Shown: positions 33,543 through 43,600 of the stretch, in pieces
How positions within the stretch are numbered: position 1 is the stretch's first letter
Layout of the letters: each line of letters begins with the position of its first letter
From: JAHFTW01 sp038046785
Lineage (GTDB): Archaea; Thermoplasmatota; E2; JACPAO01; JAHFTW01
Reading direction: 5' to 3'
Assembly (NCBI GenBank): GCA_038046785.1
Contig: JBBSVM010000003.1
Span: forward strand, 124,001-188,000
DNA: 64,000 bases
Notes under the pieces: model-generated
The model's input: the letters and a program-made list of their open reading frames with translations, nothing else
Told to the model about the DNA's origin: nothing
The model's database searches: none
Translations under genes and position numbers: made by a program

Positions 33543-34055
33543 ATGCCGACTGCCAAACCCCGCAAAACCACGAAGGCCGCCAAGAAGCCGGCCACGCGCA
33601 AGACCGCCAAACGCACAGCTGCTCAAGGGCGTGTTGCCAAACCCATCGCGGACTCTGGCGCCAAACCCGGCAAGGCGAGCGCCGCGAAGGCCGAGGTCGG
33701 CGACAAACCGGTCTTCGCCTACATCAAGAGCCTGCCCAAGACGCAGCGCGCCATCGCCGAGCGCATCGACGCCATCGCAGCCAAGGCCCTGCCGGACCTG
33801 CAGCGCTCTGTGAAGTGGGGCATGGCGTTCTACGGCGTCGGCAACGGCTGGTCGTTCTCGTGCGGCGGCTTCGCGGATCATGTCAAGGTCACCTTCCTGC
33901 ACGGCACCGCCCTCACACCGGTGCCGCCGGTCGGGACGGCGAAGTACACACGCGGCATCGACCTTGCCTCCGTCGCCGACATCGACGACGCGCAGCTGGC
34001 TTCCTGGATGAAGCAAGCCTCGTCGCGGCCCGGATTGGGAGCGAAGAAGCGATGA
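33543..34055 (+). CDS. DUF1801 protein with an H1-like N-terminal tail
   Basis: 170 residues. The first 50 are a strongly basic Lys/Ala/Thr/Pro/Arg tail (KPRKTTKAAKKPATRKTAKR); the rest is a DUF1801 domain (YIKSLPKTQRAIAERIDAIA, LQRSVKWGMAFYGVG, GGFADHVKVTFLHG). It resembles the second half of the two-domain protein at 29954, so duplication within the cluster is likely. It overlaps the next DUF1801 gene by 4 bp. Confidence 0.82.
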   Translation: MPTAKPRKTTKAAKKPATRKTAKRTAAQGRVAKPIADSGAKPGKASAAKAEVGDKPVFAYIKSLPKTQRAIAERIDAIAAKALPDLQRSVKWGMAFYGVGNGWSFSCGGFADHVKVTFLHGTALTPVPPVGTAKYTRGIDLASVADIDDAQLASWMKQASSRPGLGAKKR

Positions 34056-34441
34056 CGTTCCGCCTCAAGGACCCGCAGCGGCGCCACCCGAAGGTCGACG
34101 CCTACCTCGCCGGCGACGACGACGCCCACGCCGCCGGCCGCTGGGCCGCCGAGCTGGTGCGCGCCACCATCAAGGACGCCGAGGAGGACCTCTACCACCA
34201 AATGCCGACCTGGGCTGTGAAGGACGGCGTCGGCTTCGCGCACGTCAGCGTGTACGCGAAACACGCCAGCCTCGGCTTCACGCGCGGCGCCCGCCTCGAT
34301 GACCAGCACGATCTCTTCGCGCCGAGCACGAGTCTCACCTACCGCGTCGTCAAGCTCGCGGCGCCCGGCGCCGTGCCCAAGACGAAACTCATCCCCCTCC
34401 TCCGCCAAGCCGCCCGCATCGCCAAGCAGGAATCTGCATGA
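34052..34441 (+). CDS. DUF1801 family protein
   Basis: 129 residues: a short DUF1801 domain (VDAYLAGDDDAHAAGRWAAEL, DLYHQMPTWAVKDGVGFAHV, VYAKHASLGFTRGARL) without a basic tail. It is the second of two adjacent DUF1801 genes, with stop-start overlaps on both sides, so it is part of the 32600-35244 operon. Function unknown. Confidence 0.72.
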   Translation: MTFRLKDPQRRHPKVDAYLAGDDDAHAAGRWAAELVRATIKDAEEDLYHQMPTWAVKDGVGFAHVSVYAKHASLGFTRGARLDDQHDLFAPSTSLTYRVVKLAAPGAVPKTKLIPLLRQAARIAKQESA

Positions 34442-35244
34442 CCACCACCCCGCCCGCCCCGCAGTTCGCCACCTCGAAGGATGGCACCCGCATCGCCTAC
34501 GACGTCACCGGCAACGGCCCGCCGCTCGTCGTCGTCAATGGCGCGCTCAGCGTCCGCACGTTCAGCTTCGCCCGCAAAATGGTCGAGGCGCTCGCCGCCC
34601 ACTTCACGGTCTACAACTTCGACCGGCGCGGCCGCGGCGACTCCGGCGACACGCAACCCTATGCCGTCGCGCGCGAGGTCGAGGATGTCGCCGCCGTCTG
34701 CAAGGCCGCAGGCGGCAAGCCCTACGTGGTCGGCCTCAGCTCCGGCGCGGCGCTCGCGCTTGAGGCGGCCGCGTCCGGCGTCGTGATGGCGGGCCTCTAC
34801 GCCTACGAGCCGCCCTACGTCAAAGACCAGGCCGGCGACAAGACCGACCCCGACTTCCAAGAGAAGCTCGACGCGTTCGCCGCAAAGGACGACCGCTCCG
34901 GCGCCGTCTCCTACTTCATGCGCACCGTCGGCGTCCCCGGCTTCGGCGTCGCCATCATGAAGATGCTCCCGATGTGGAAGGTCATGAAGGGCGTCGCGCA
35001 CACACTGCCGTACGACGCCCGCGTCATGGCCCGCTTTGCCGTCCCCACCAAGCGCCTCGCCCTTGTGCAGGTCCCGACGACACTCGCGGCCGGAGCAAAA
35101 ACGACGCCCGCCATCCTCGCTGGTGTCGCCGCCGCAGCCAAGGCCGTCCCCGGTGCCGCGCACCGCATCGTCCCCAAGGCGAACCACGGCATCAAGCCGG
35201 CCCTCCTCACCGCCGAGGTCGCGCAGGTGTTCAAAGGAGCTTAG
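34438..35244 (+). CDS. alpha/beta hydrolase
   Basis: 268 residues, a typical alpha/beta hydrolase: VVVNGALSVRTFSFA oxyanion region, YNFDRRGRGDSGD after strand 4, nucleophile Ser in VVGLSSGAALAL, and the likely catalytic His near the end in PKANHGIKPALL. Substrate unknown. It overlaps the upstream DUF1801 gene by 4 bp and is the last gene of the ArsR/SRPBCC operon before the transporter. Confidence 0.88.
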   Translation: MTTTPPAPQFATSKDGTRIAYDVTGNGPPLVVVNGALSVRTFSFARKMVEALAAHFTVYNFDRRGRGDSGDTQPYAVAREVEDVAAVCKAAGGKPYVVGLSSGAALALEAAASGVVMAGLYAYEPPYVKDQAGDKTDPDFQEKLDAFAAKDDRSGAVSYFMRTVGVPGFGVAIMKMLPMWKVMKGVAHTLPYDARVMARFAVPTKRLALVQVPTTLAAGAKTTPAILAGVAAAAKAVPGAAHRIVPKANHGIKPALLTAEVAQVFKGA

Positions 35245-35285
35245 GCGTCGCCTTCAAGGCTTGCGCCAACCTGGAAGGAATCCCC

Positions 35286-36782
35286 ATGGAGACCCCCGCC
35301 GTCCCCGCCGACGCTGCGCCTCTTGCGCCACCTGCCATTCCGGTCCTCGGTGCGCACGCCAACCGCAAGCGCTGGATTGCCTTCGCCGTCCTTGGCACGG
35401 GGACGTTGATGAACGTCCTCGACACGACGATTGCCAACATCGCCCTGACTCCAATTCAGAACGACCTCGGCTTCTCGTCGCAGAATCTCGCGTGGGTTGT
35501 GAATGCCTACCTGCTCACGTTCGGCGGCTTCTTGCTGCTCGGCGGCCGCCTTGGCGACCTGTACGGACCGCGCCGGCTCTTCCTCGTCGGCCTCGTCACT
35601 TTCACCGTCGCCTCGCTTGCCTGCGGTGTGGCCCAAACGCAGACGATGCTCATCGTCGCCCGCGCCGTGCAGGGCATTGGCGCCGCCCTCGTCGCCGCCG
35701 TCTCGCTCTCCATCGTGATGGGGCTGTTCCAAGACCCCGCTGGCCGCGCCAAAGCGATGGGCATCTTCGCTTTCATCGCCTCCGGTGGTGGCGCGCTCGG
35801 CTCGCTGCTCGGCGGCTACATCACCGCCCACTTCGATTGGCATTGGAATTTCCTCATCAACGTCCCCATCGGCGTTGCCGTCTATTTCGCAACGCTTGCC
35901 ACCGTGCCCAACACGCCGGGCATCGCGAAGGGGCGCATCGACATCGCGGGCGCCATCACCTTGACCGCGAGCCTGTTGCTGGCCGTCTACGCCGTCGTGG
36001 GCGCCAAGGATGCGAGATGGACCTCGACCACGACGCTTGGCCTGTTTGCCGGCTCCGTCGCCCTCATGGCCGCCTTCATCGCCATCGAGAAACGGGTCGC
36101 CAACCCTCTCGTCCCGCTGACGCTTTTCCGCTCCCGCAACATCGTCGGCGCCAACGCCATCGGCATCCTCTGGGCCGCCGGCATGTTCGCCTGGTTCTTC
36201 CTCTCCAGCCTTTACATGCAGAATGTGCTCCGCTTCGCGCCCGACCGCGTCGGCTATGCCTTCCTTCCCGCCAACGTCATCATGGCGATCTTCTCGGTCG
36301 GCCTCTCCGCGCGGCTGGTGAAACGGTTTGGCATCCGCACGCCACTTGTCGCCGGCCTCCTGCTTGCCACGGCCGGACTTGCTCTCTTCGCGCGCGCCCC
36401 CGTGGACGGAACCCTCTGGATCGACATCGTTCCCGGCATGGCGCTTCTCGGTCTCGGCGCCGGCATGGCGTTCAACCCGCTGTTCCTTGCCGCCATGAGT
36501 GACGCCAAGCCGGAGGAGTCCGGCCTCGCCTCCGGCCTCGTCAACACCTCGTTCATGATGGGCGGCGCACTTGGACTGGCCGTTCTTGCGAGCTACGCCG
36601 ACTCACGCACCGCAACGGCCGCTGCCGGCGCCGTTCCCGATGCGTTGGCGCTCAACACCGGCTACCACGCCGCCTTCGCCCTCGCCGCGACCGCCACCAC
36701 GATTGCCGCACTTCTCGCCGCGTTCCTGCTGCGCGTTGCTCGAGCCCCCAGCGGTGAACCGGTGGCCGCAGTTCACGCCTGA
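35286..36782 (+). CDS. DHA2-family (EmrB/QacA-like) MFS efflux transporter
   Basis: 498 residues with about 14 predicted transmembrane helices, the DHA2 drug:H+ antiporter layout. Motifs: LMNVLDTTIANIALTPI (TM1), GGRLGDLYGPRRLFLVG (motif A), and RAVQGIGAALVAAVSLSI (motif B, with Arg). It probably exports toxic compounds; the ATG at 35286 is preceded by a good Shine-Dalgarno (ggaagg), unlike the leaderless genes nearby. It lies 41 bp after the hydrolase. Confidence 0.92.
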   Translation: METPAVPADAAPLAPPAIPVLGAHANRKRWIAFAVLGTGTLMNVLDTTIANIALTPIQNDLGFSSQNLAWVVNAYLLTFGGFLLLGGRLGDLYGPRRLFLVGLVTFTVASLACGVAQTQTMLIVARAVQGIGAALVAAVSLSIVMGLFQDPAGRAKAMGIFAFIASGGGALGSLLGGYITAHFDWHWNFLINVPIGVAVYFATLATVPNTPGIAKGRIDIAGAITLTASLLLAVYAVVGAKDARWTSTTTLGLFAGSVALMAAFIAIEKRVANPLVPLTLFRSRNIVGANAIGILWAAGMFAWFFLSSLYMQNVLRFAPDRVGYAFLPANVIMAIFSVGLSARLVKRFGIRTPLVAGLLLATAGLALFARAPVDGTLWIDIVPGMALLGLGAGMAFNPLFLAAMSDAKPEESGLASGLVNTSFMMGGALGLAVLASYADSRTATAAAGAVPDALALNTGYHAAFALAATATTIAALLAAFLLRVARAPSGEPVAAVHA

Positions 36783-36841
36783 CCTGCAACGCTCGCGGAG
36801 AGCAAGGAACGCAACCGTCGCAACCCTTCTGCGCGTCGCCG

Positions 36842-39040
36842 CTACGCGCCCGGGGCGGGTGTTCCGGCAGCACGGGCGCCGTGCGCCTCCGATCCCGCGG
36901 GGAGGGCGACGTGGACGGTCGTGCCGACGCCCTGCGTGGACTCAACCCACAACCGTCCTCCGGCCGCTTCGAGGATGCGCGTCGCCGACGCGAGCCCCAG
37001 CCCCGACCCCTCGTAGCGCTGGCGGGTCTTGCCGCGGCGGAATGGCTTGCCGATGTCGGGCAGGTCGTCGGCGGCGATGCCGATGCCGTTGTCGCGCACC
37101 GAGATGACGAGCGATCCCGCCTCCCGTCGCGCGTCAATGTGGATGCGCGGCGGCCGAGCGGGGTCGTGGAACTTGATGGCGTTCTCGAGCAGGTTCTGCA
37201 AGATGCGCTGCAGACCACTTGGCGAAGCGCGGACGGTCGGCAAATCGCCAAACGTGATGGTGGCACCGGCCGCGCGGGCCTGGGGCTGCGCGCTGTCGAC
37301 GACGGTGCGCACCAGGACGGCGAGGTCCACCGTCTCGACGGGGGCGCGGCCCTCCTGGGCCTGTGCGAAATCCAGCAGCGACCGCACCAGGTCCTGCGTG
37401 CGGCGGGCCCCCTTGACGACACGCCCGAGGAGTTCCCGTCCAGCGGGGTCGAGCGCCTTGGCGTGGTCGCGCTCGAGGATGCCGGCGAACCCGGCGACAC
37501 CCCGCAGCGGGGCGCCCAGGTCGTGCACGGCGGTGGAGGCAAAAAGTTCGAGTTCCCGCTTCGACGCTGTCAGTTCGCCTTCGATGCGCTTCTGCCGCTC
37601 GATCTCACCCTGCATCGCGCGGATGACACGGTCGCTGCCGCGCGCGGCCAGCAGGCCGTGGCCTGCAGCGATGAAAAGCAAGATGAAGAGCACCAGCAGC
37701 CCCATGGGATCGTCTTGCGGCGAGGCGACGCGGGAGAACCCGACGGAGAGCACGAAGAGGACGACCACGGCGTGGGCGACCAGAAGGCCGACGAACCACA
37801 CGAGGAGGACCGCGCGCGGCGTGCCGCCGGCGTCCGGACGCCCCTGCATGGTGCCGAGCAGACGGCGCAGGTTGCGCAGCGCGAGGAGGGCAACGAGGGC
37901 GGGGGCGACGAGGACGACGAGGAAGAGTGCCGAGAGTTTGGCGTCGCCGGCTGGAACCGAGAGGCCGGGCTGTTCGACGACGAGAGCGTAGACGCCGGGG
38001 CCGGCGTGGTTGATGAGCGTGGCCGGGATGGTGACCTGGATGTGGCTGGGCCGATTGACGAGCACTTGGAACTGCGCCGTCTCGTAGGCGAGGTTGCGCC
38101 AGTCGGTGCTCTCGAACGAGTTCGTGCGCGTGACCTCGGTGCCGTCGGGCAGCACGATGCGGCTGAACTGCGTGCCCGGCAGCATCGTCACCTGCGTGCT
38201 CGCCCAGTAGTCGGCCAGGACGTCGGCGGTGATGTTGACGAGGAAGTGCGTCTCCTTGTGGATGCGGCCATCGCGGACGACATCGCGCACCTCGACCCGG
38301 GTGTCGGGGTAGGAGAAATAGGAGTACTCCACGTGGCTCGGCAGCCAGGTGAAGACCTCTTGGTTCTCGATGAACAGGCGGCCGTCCGCGAGGAACCTCG
38401 AGCGGAGCGCGACGTCCATGTGGCCGGTGCCCTCGGGGTTCGGGACGATGGGCAGCGTCGTCGTCGTGAGGTTGCCGATGTCGTCGAAGCGCCAGACGAC
38501 GTCGCCTTCCTGCTTGTCGCCCGCCTTGAAGTGCACCGGAAGATCGTCGCCTGGGTCCTGGACCCAGCCGTGGTCGGCCTGTCCCCAGTGCTCGTCGTAA
38601 CTGACCTCCTGCTGCTTGAACGTGGCTGAGCGGGTGTGCGGTCCCTCCCCTTCCAGCATCACGGTCTGCGTCCCGGGGTAAAGGGCGGGCTGGCCCAGCA
38701 CCCTGTAGTTCATGTCATACCCGAAGCGCAGGTGCATGTGGTCTGCGGGGTAGGGTGACCGGTAGTGCCAGCGGAACTCGGCGCAGCCGGGGATCGGCAT
38801 GGTCTGGATGGAGCGCGCCTCGGTGAATGCGGCCTGCAGGTCGGTCTGGGCCATCTCGCCCGTGAGGCAGGCGGTCGTGATGGTGGCGTCGTTCCAGTTG
38901 ATGATGTCGAAAAGGTTCACGGCGGGCGCTTCAATCCCCGTCGATTCGGAGCCGGAGGCGTCCGCCTGCGGGGCCGCGCCAAGCAGGAACGGCGCCGCGA
39001 ACGCGACGAGCGCCACAGCCAGGCCGGTCGTCCGCCTCAT
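36842..39040 (-). CDS. membrane sensor histidine kinase with extracytoplasmic domain
   Basis: 732 residues: signal peptide (about 1-27), a large extracytoplasmic sensor (about 30-365) of unknown ligand, transmembrane segments (about 370-395 and 413-447 and one more), then a HisKA domain with phosphoacceptor His506 in STAVHDLGAPLRG and an HATPase (NLLENAIKFHD, DNGIGI, GSGLGLASATRILE). The two Cys in TTACLTG and IPGCAEF may form a disulfide in the sensor. ATG 39040 overlaps the receiver gene by 4 bp. Its partner is the adjacent receiver protein. Confidence 0.9.
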   Translation of the reverse strand: MRRTTGLAVALVAFAAPFLLGAAPQADASGSESTGIEAPAVNLFDIINWNDATITTACLTGEMAQTDLQAAFTEARSIQTMPIPGCAEFRWHYRSPYPADHMHLRFGYDMNYRVLGQPALYPGTQTVMLEGEGPHTRSATFKQQEVSYDEHWGQADHGWVQDPGDDLPVHFKAGDKQEGDVVWRFDDIGNLTTTTLPIVPNPEGTGHMDVALRSRFLADGRLFIENQEVFTWLPSHVEYSYFSYPDTRVEVRDVVRDGRIHKETHFLVNITADVLADYWASTQVTMLPGTQFSRIVLPDGTEVTRTNSFESTDWRNLAYETAQFQVLVNRPSHIQVTIPATLINHAGPGVYALVVEQPGLSVPAGDAKLSALFLVVLVAPALVALLALRNLRRLLGTMQGRPDAGGTPRAVLLVWFVGLLVAHAVVVLFVLSVGFSRVASPQDDPMGLLVLFILLFIAAGHGLLAARGSDRVIRAMQGEIERQKRIEGELTASKRELELFASTAVHDLGAPLRGVAGFAGILERDHAKALDPAGRELLGRVVKGARRTQDLVRSLLDFAQAQEGRAPVETVDLAVLVRTVVDSAQPQARAAGATITFGDLPTVRASPSGLQRILQNLLENAIKFHDPARPPRIHIDARREAGSLVISVRDNGIGIAADDLPDIGKPFRRGKTRQRYEGSGLGLASATRILEAAGGRLWVESTQGVGTTVHVALPAGSEAHGARAAGTPAPGA

Positions 39041-39978
39041 GCCCGGTCCACCTTGGCCAGGCGACCGATGACCCGCGCCGCGAAGGCGTCGCCGTCGCGG
39101 CCGCCCGCGCGCAGCAGTTCCCCGGCGACGCCGCGCGCGAGAAGGCGCTGCGAGAGCGCCGCGAGGAACTCCTCGACGGCGGCGACCGGGCGGCCCTGGG
39201 CCAGCGATGCGAGGTCGTCGATGGCGACCCGGCAACTGGGGCCGAAATGGGCGCACGCCTCCTCGACGGCGGTGGCGATGGCGCCAAGGTCGCGCGGGCC
39301 GACCCAGATGTGACCGAGTCCGCGCGCGACGGCGGGACGGCGCGGCGAAGCGGCGTCCACGACCAGCAGCGAAGCCGGAGGGCGGCCGCGTTTCTCCAAG
39401 GCGGAGCGGGCCGCGGAGGCGGGACGGCGGAAGGAGAGCAGCACCAACGGCTCGATGCCTTCGGCAAGGCTCGCCTCAACCGCGTTCCGGCCGGCCTCAA
39501 CGGTGCGGATGGTGATGCCCCCGCGCCGTGGCGGCACCGTGGTCACCTCGCTGCGGGCGCGCTCGACCGCCTGAAGCAGGTGGCGTCCGAGGTTCTCCGC
39601 GGAGGCGTCCTCCTTGACGACGTAGTCGTGCACGCCAAGCCCGAGCGCCTCAAGGCCCAACGTGCGTTCGCGGCGGCCGGTCAGAACCACGACGGGCAAG
39701 CGGGGGAAACGTTTGCGCACGGCGCGCACGGTGTCGAGGCCGCGGCTGTCGGGCAGGTCAAGGTCGAGCAGCGCCGCCGTGTAGAGGTGGCCCGGGCTGG
39801 CGAGGGCCTTCTGCAGGGTCTCGGCGACATCCACCGTGAACGCGACATCCGGCATGTCATCCAGTTGCAGGCGCACCAGGATGGCGTCCTCCGGGTTGTC
39901 CTCGACGTGCAGCAGCCGAAGCACCGGCTTCTCGACCCGGCCGACCCGACCCATCCGGCGGCCCGCATTGGCGTTCAT
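39037..39978 (-). CDS. response regulator: receiver domain plus DUF835-like output
   Basis: 313 residues. The receiver (about 18-140) has LLHVEDNPEDA, phosphoacceptor Asp in ALLDLDLPDSRG, and Lys in YVVKEDASAEN. After a linker, residues about 160-310 resemble archaeal DUF835-type signalling domains (LGHIWVGPRDLGAIATAVEEA, then RVAIDDLASLAQGRPVAAVEEFL); that match is from memory of the pattern and is tentative. No DNA-binding domain is seen, so signal output may pass to the HTH protein next door. It overlaps both neighbours by 4 bp. Confidence 0.82.
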   Translation of the reverse strand: MNANAGRRMGRVGRVEKPVLRLLHVEDNPEDAILVRLQLDDMPDVAFTVDVAETLQKALASPGHLYTAALLDLDLPDSRGLDTVRAVRKRFPRLPVVVLTGRRERTLGLEALGLGVHDYVVKEDASAENLGRHLLQAVERARSEVTTVPPRRGGITIRTVEAGRNAVEASLAEGIEPLVLLSFRRPASAARSALEKRGRPPASLLVVDAASPRRPAVARGLGHIWVGPRDLGAIATAVEEACAHFGPSCRVAIDDLASLAQGRPVAAVEEFLAALSQRLLARGVAGELLRAGGRDGDAFAARVIGRLAKVDRA

Positions 39979-40478
39979 GCGGGGCCTCCCTGGCGCGGGC
40001 CGGCCAACGTCTCGCGGCGCGGATTGCGGAAGCCGCCGTCGCGCAGGACGTACTCGACCTCCTCGGGCCGCAAGGGGGCGCCGCCGCCGAGGTCGCGGTC
40101 GCGGAGAGCTTGCAGGAAACCTTCCAGCGAGAGGGCGTCGCGCGCAGCCACCTGGATGAAGAGGCGCCACTGGTCGCCGCGCACGAGCAGAGTCTGAAGG
40201 AGACGCACCGTGCGCAGGCCGCGCACCGCCGCCTCGGCCTCTTCGACGCGCGCGATGGTATCGTGGCTGGCTGAGCCGGGGATGATGAGGATGTAATGGC
40301 GCCATCCGACGCGGCGGTGGTCGAGGACCGCCGTGAAGCCCCAAACGAGGGAACCGACCATTTTCTGGACCCGGCGCCACACGGTCTGGCGCGAGGTGCC
40401 GACGCGCTCGGCCAGCTCCTCGTAGGAGGCGCGCCCATCCGCCAGCAGTTCGCTCAGCAGCGGGCCGTCCTTGCCCAT
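39975..40478 (-). CDS. Lrp/AsnC-type HTH protein
   Basis: About 167 residues. The N-terminal HTH matches Lrp/AsnC proteins (LLSELLADGRASYEELAERVG, TSRQTVWRRVQKMV). The remaining part (HYILIIPGSASHDTIARVEEAEAAV, and a following segment) resembles a regulatory alpha/beta fold. I prefer ATG 40478; GTG 40517, 13 codons upstream, is an alternative with a weak TATA-like caaacgttca. It begins an operon with the receiver and kinase genes and is divergent from the giant surface protein gene. Confidence 0.75.
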   Translation of the reverse strand: MGKDGPLLSELLADGRASYEELAERVGTSRQTVWRRVQKMVGSLVWGFTAVLDHRRVGWRHYILIIPGSASHDTIARVEEAEAAVRGLRTVRLLQTLLVRGDQWRLFIQVAARDALSLEGFLQALRDRDLGGGAPLRPEEVEYVLRDGGFRNPRRETLAGPRQGGPA

Positions 40479-40639
40479 CTCCAGGGCAGGGGCGGTGGAC
40501 GGCGGCGCAGGGCTCACACGGCCGGCTTCCCAAGACGCCTGATGAACGTTTGCCGCGCAGTTGGACGTTTGTCGCACCCCGTGCAACGCGGGCTTAGGTA
40601 GTCCTGCAGGTCCTCTTGGTCCACGCCTGGTGCTGGACC

Positions 40640-43600
40640 ATGAACGCTGCCCGCTCTCCATTCCTCTCCATCGTCCTTGTGTCGCTCCTGCTCGGCGGCA
40701 TGCTCGCGCTCCCGGTCGCGGACGCACAGGCTGGCACCGCCTCGGCGCCGCACAGCACCCTCACCGCCGCCGCGACGACGGCGGGTCTCGGTACCGGCGT
40801 CCCCGTCACGCTCACCATCAAAGATTCCACGGGCGCCGCAGTGGCGCCCGCCGCGCGGCCGGTCGGCATGAGCACCGGCAACGCTCACACCTGCGCCGCC
40901 CTCTCCTCAGGGAGTGCTGCCTGCTGGGGGCTTGGCAACGACGGCCGCCTCGGCAACGGGCAGCAGTTCCGCGACGAGAGGACGCCCTTCCCCGTCGTCG
41001 GCGTGAGCAGCGCAGTCGCGATTGGAGCCGGCGAGCAGCACTCCTGCGCACTTTTGGGGACCGGAAGCGTGCAATGCTGGGGCAACGGCGCCAACGGACG
41101 GCTTGGCAACGGCGGCAGCAGCGGCTCCAACACCGCCGTCGCGGTCTCCACGCTCTCCACGGCGCGCAGCCTCAGCGTCGGCGGCTACCACAACTGCGCG
41201 CTGCTCGCCAGCGGCTCCATCTCCTGCTGGGGCTTGGGCAACGTCGGGCAACTGGGGAACGGGGCGTCGGTCGACAGCAACACCCCCGTCCAAGTGACTG
41301 GCATCAGCAACGCCATCGCCCTCTCCGCAGGCAACGGCCACACCTGCGCCGTCCTCGCCGACGGCACCGTCACCTGCTGGGGATACGGCGAGAGCGGACA
41401 ACTCGGCCGAGGCAGCACCGCGAACGGCCTCACCCCCGCCTTGGTCCCCGGCCTCAGCAACGTCGTCGCCATCAGTGCCGGCTACATGCACACCTGCGCC
41501 GTCCGTGCCGACGGCACCGCGCGGTGCTGGGGTTCCGGCGGAAACGGAGAACTCGGCAATGGCGGCACCAGCCAATCCAACGTCCCAGTCACCGTCTCCG
41601 GCATCAGCAACGCCGTCGCCCTCGCGGCGGGCACCCAATACACCTGCGCCCTCCTCGCCGACCGCACCGTCCAATGCTGGGGAACCGACCAATTCGGCCA
41701 ACTCGGCAACGGGGAGGCAGGATCCTCCAACACGCCGGCCCCCGTGCCGGGCTTGACCAACGTTGGGAGCCTCACGGCGGGCTCCGCGACCTGCGCGCTG
41801 CAGCGCGACGGCGTCGCCAAATGCTGGGGCAACGGGGTGTTCGGGCAACTGGGCAACGGCGGGACCAGCAGCAGCCAATCGCCCGTTGCCGTATCGGGGT
41901 ACAACGCACCCGCCTCGCCCACCCTCTCCCTCCAGACCTCGCTCGGAGCCCTCTACGACATCGCCTATTCCGGCAGCACCGTAACGGCGACGTTCCGCTC
42001 GCTGACCAGTGGCACCGCGACGCTCTCTGCCCTCCTGGGCGGCGTCGCGGTTGGAGCCCCCGACCAGCCGGCCATCAACGTCGCGCTTCCGTACGGCGCA
42101 GCACAGAGCACGTTCACGGCTGCGGCGACGACGGCCAGCCCCGGTGAGGGTATCGCCGTCACGCTCACAATCAAGGACCCTTCGGGGGCCGCAGTGGCAC
42201 CTGCCAACCGGCCTGTCAGCGTGAGCACCGGCCGCTTCCACGCCTGCGCCGTCCTCGCCGACGGCACCGCCAAATGCTGGGGCGCTGGCAGCAGCGGACA
42301 GCTCGGCAACAGCGCCAGCAGTGACTCCAACGTTCCTGTTTTCGTAACGGGCCTCACGAACGCCATCGCCATCAGCACCGGCGGCTTCCACGCCTGCGCG
42401 GTCCTCGCCGATGGCACCGCCAAATGCTGGGGGACGGGAAGCAGCGGACAGCTCGGCAACAGCGCCACAAGCAACTCCAACGCTCCTGTCACCGTGACCG
42501 GCCTCACGAACGCCATCGCCGTCAGCGCCGGCGAGAGCCACTCCTGCGCGTTGCTCGCGGATGGAACCGTGAATTGCTGGGGGCTTGGCGCCAGCGGACA
42601 GCTCGGCAACAGCGCGAGCATCGGCTCCAACGCTCCTGTCACCGTGACCGGCCTCACGAACGCCATCGGCATCGGCACCGGCGGCTTCCACTCCTGCGCA
42701 TTGCTCGCGGATGGAACCGCGAAGTGCTGGGGGCTTGGCGGCGGACCGCTCGGCAACGGCGCCCCAGGCAACTCCAACGTTCCTGTTTTTGTGACGGGTC
42801 TCACGAACGCCATCGGCATCAGCTCCGGCAACACCCACTCCTGCGTGGTCCTCTCCGACGGCACCGCCAAATGCTGGGGCGCTGGCAGCAACGGACGACT
42901 CGGCAACGGCGCGAGCAACGACTCGAATGCTCCCGTCGTCGTGACGGGTCTCACGAACGCCATCGGCATCAGCGCCGGCAACAGCCACTCCTGCGCCGTC
43001 CTCGCCGGCGGCACCGCCAAATGCTGGGGCGCTGGCAGCAGTGGACAGCTCGGCAACAGCGCCACGAGCGACTCCAATGTTCCCGTCGTCGTGACCGGCC
43101 TCACGAGCCCTAGTGGCATCAGCGCCGGCGGCTTCCACTCCTGCGCGGTCCTCGCCGATGGCACCGCCAAATGCTGGGGCGCTGGCAGCAACGGACGACT
43201 CGGCAACGGCGCCGACAGCAGCTCCAGTGCACCGGTCGCGGTGTCGGGATACAGCACCTCTGTCTCCCCATCCATCTCCCTCCAGACAACGCTTGGATTC
43301 TTGTCCAACCTGGTCTACACGGGCGCCACCGTCAAGGCCTCCTTCCGTTCCTTGACGGCCGGCACTGCCACTCTCTCCGCCAGTCTGGGCGGCGTAGCGG
43401 TCGGCGCTCCCGACCGGCCGACCATCACCGTCGTTCTTCCCCCCAGCGCGCCCCCCAGCACACTCACCGTCGCCGCGACGACGGCCGATGTCGGGACGGG
43501 CGTTCCCGTCACGCTCACCCTCAAGGACTCCGCGGGAGCCAGCGCCGTGCTCACCAGCCGGCCGGTGGACCTCGGCACGGGCGCCGGACACTCCTGCGCC

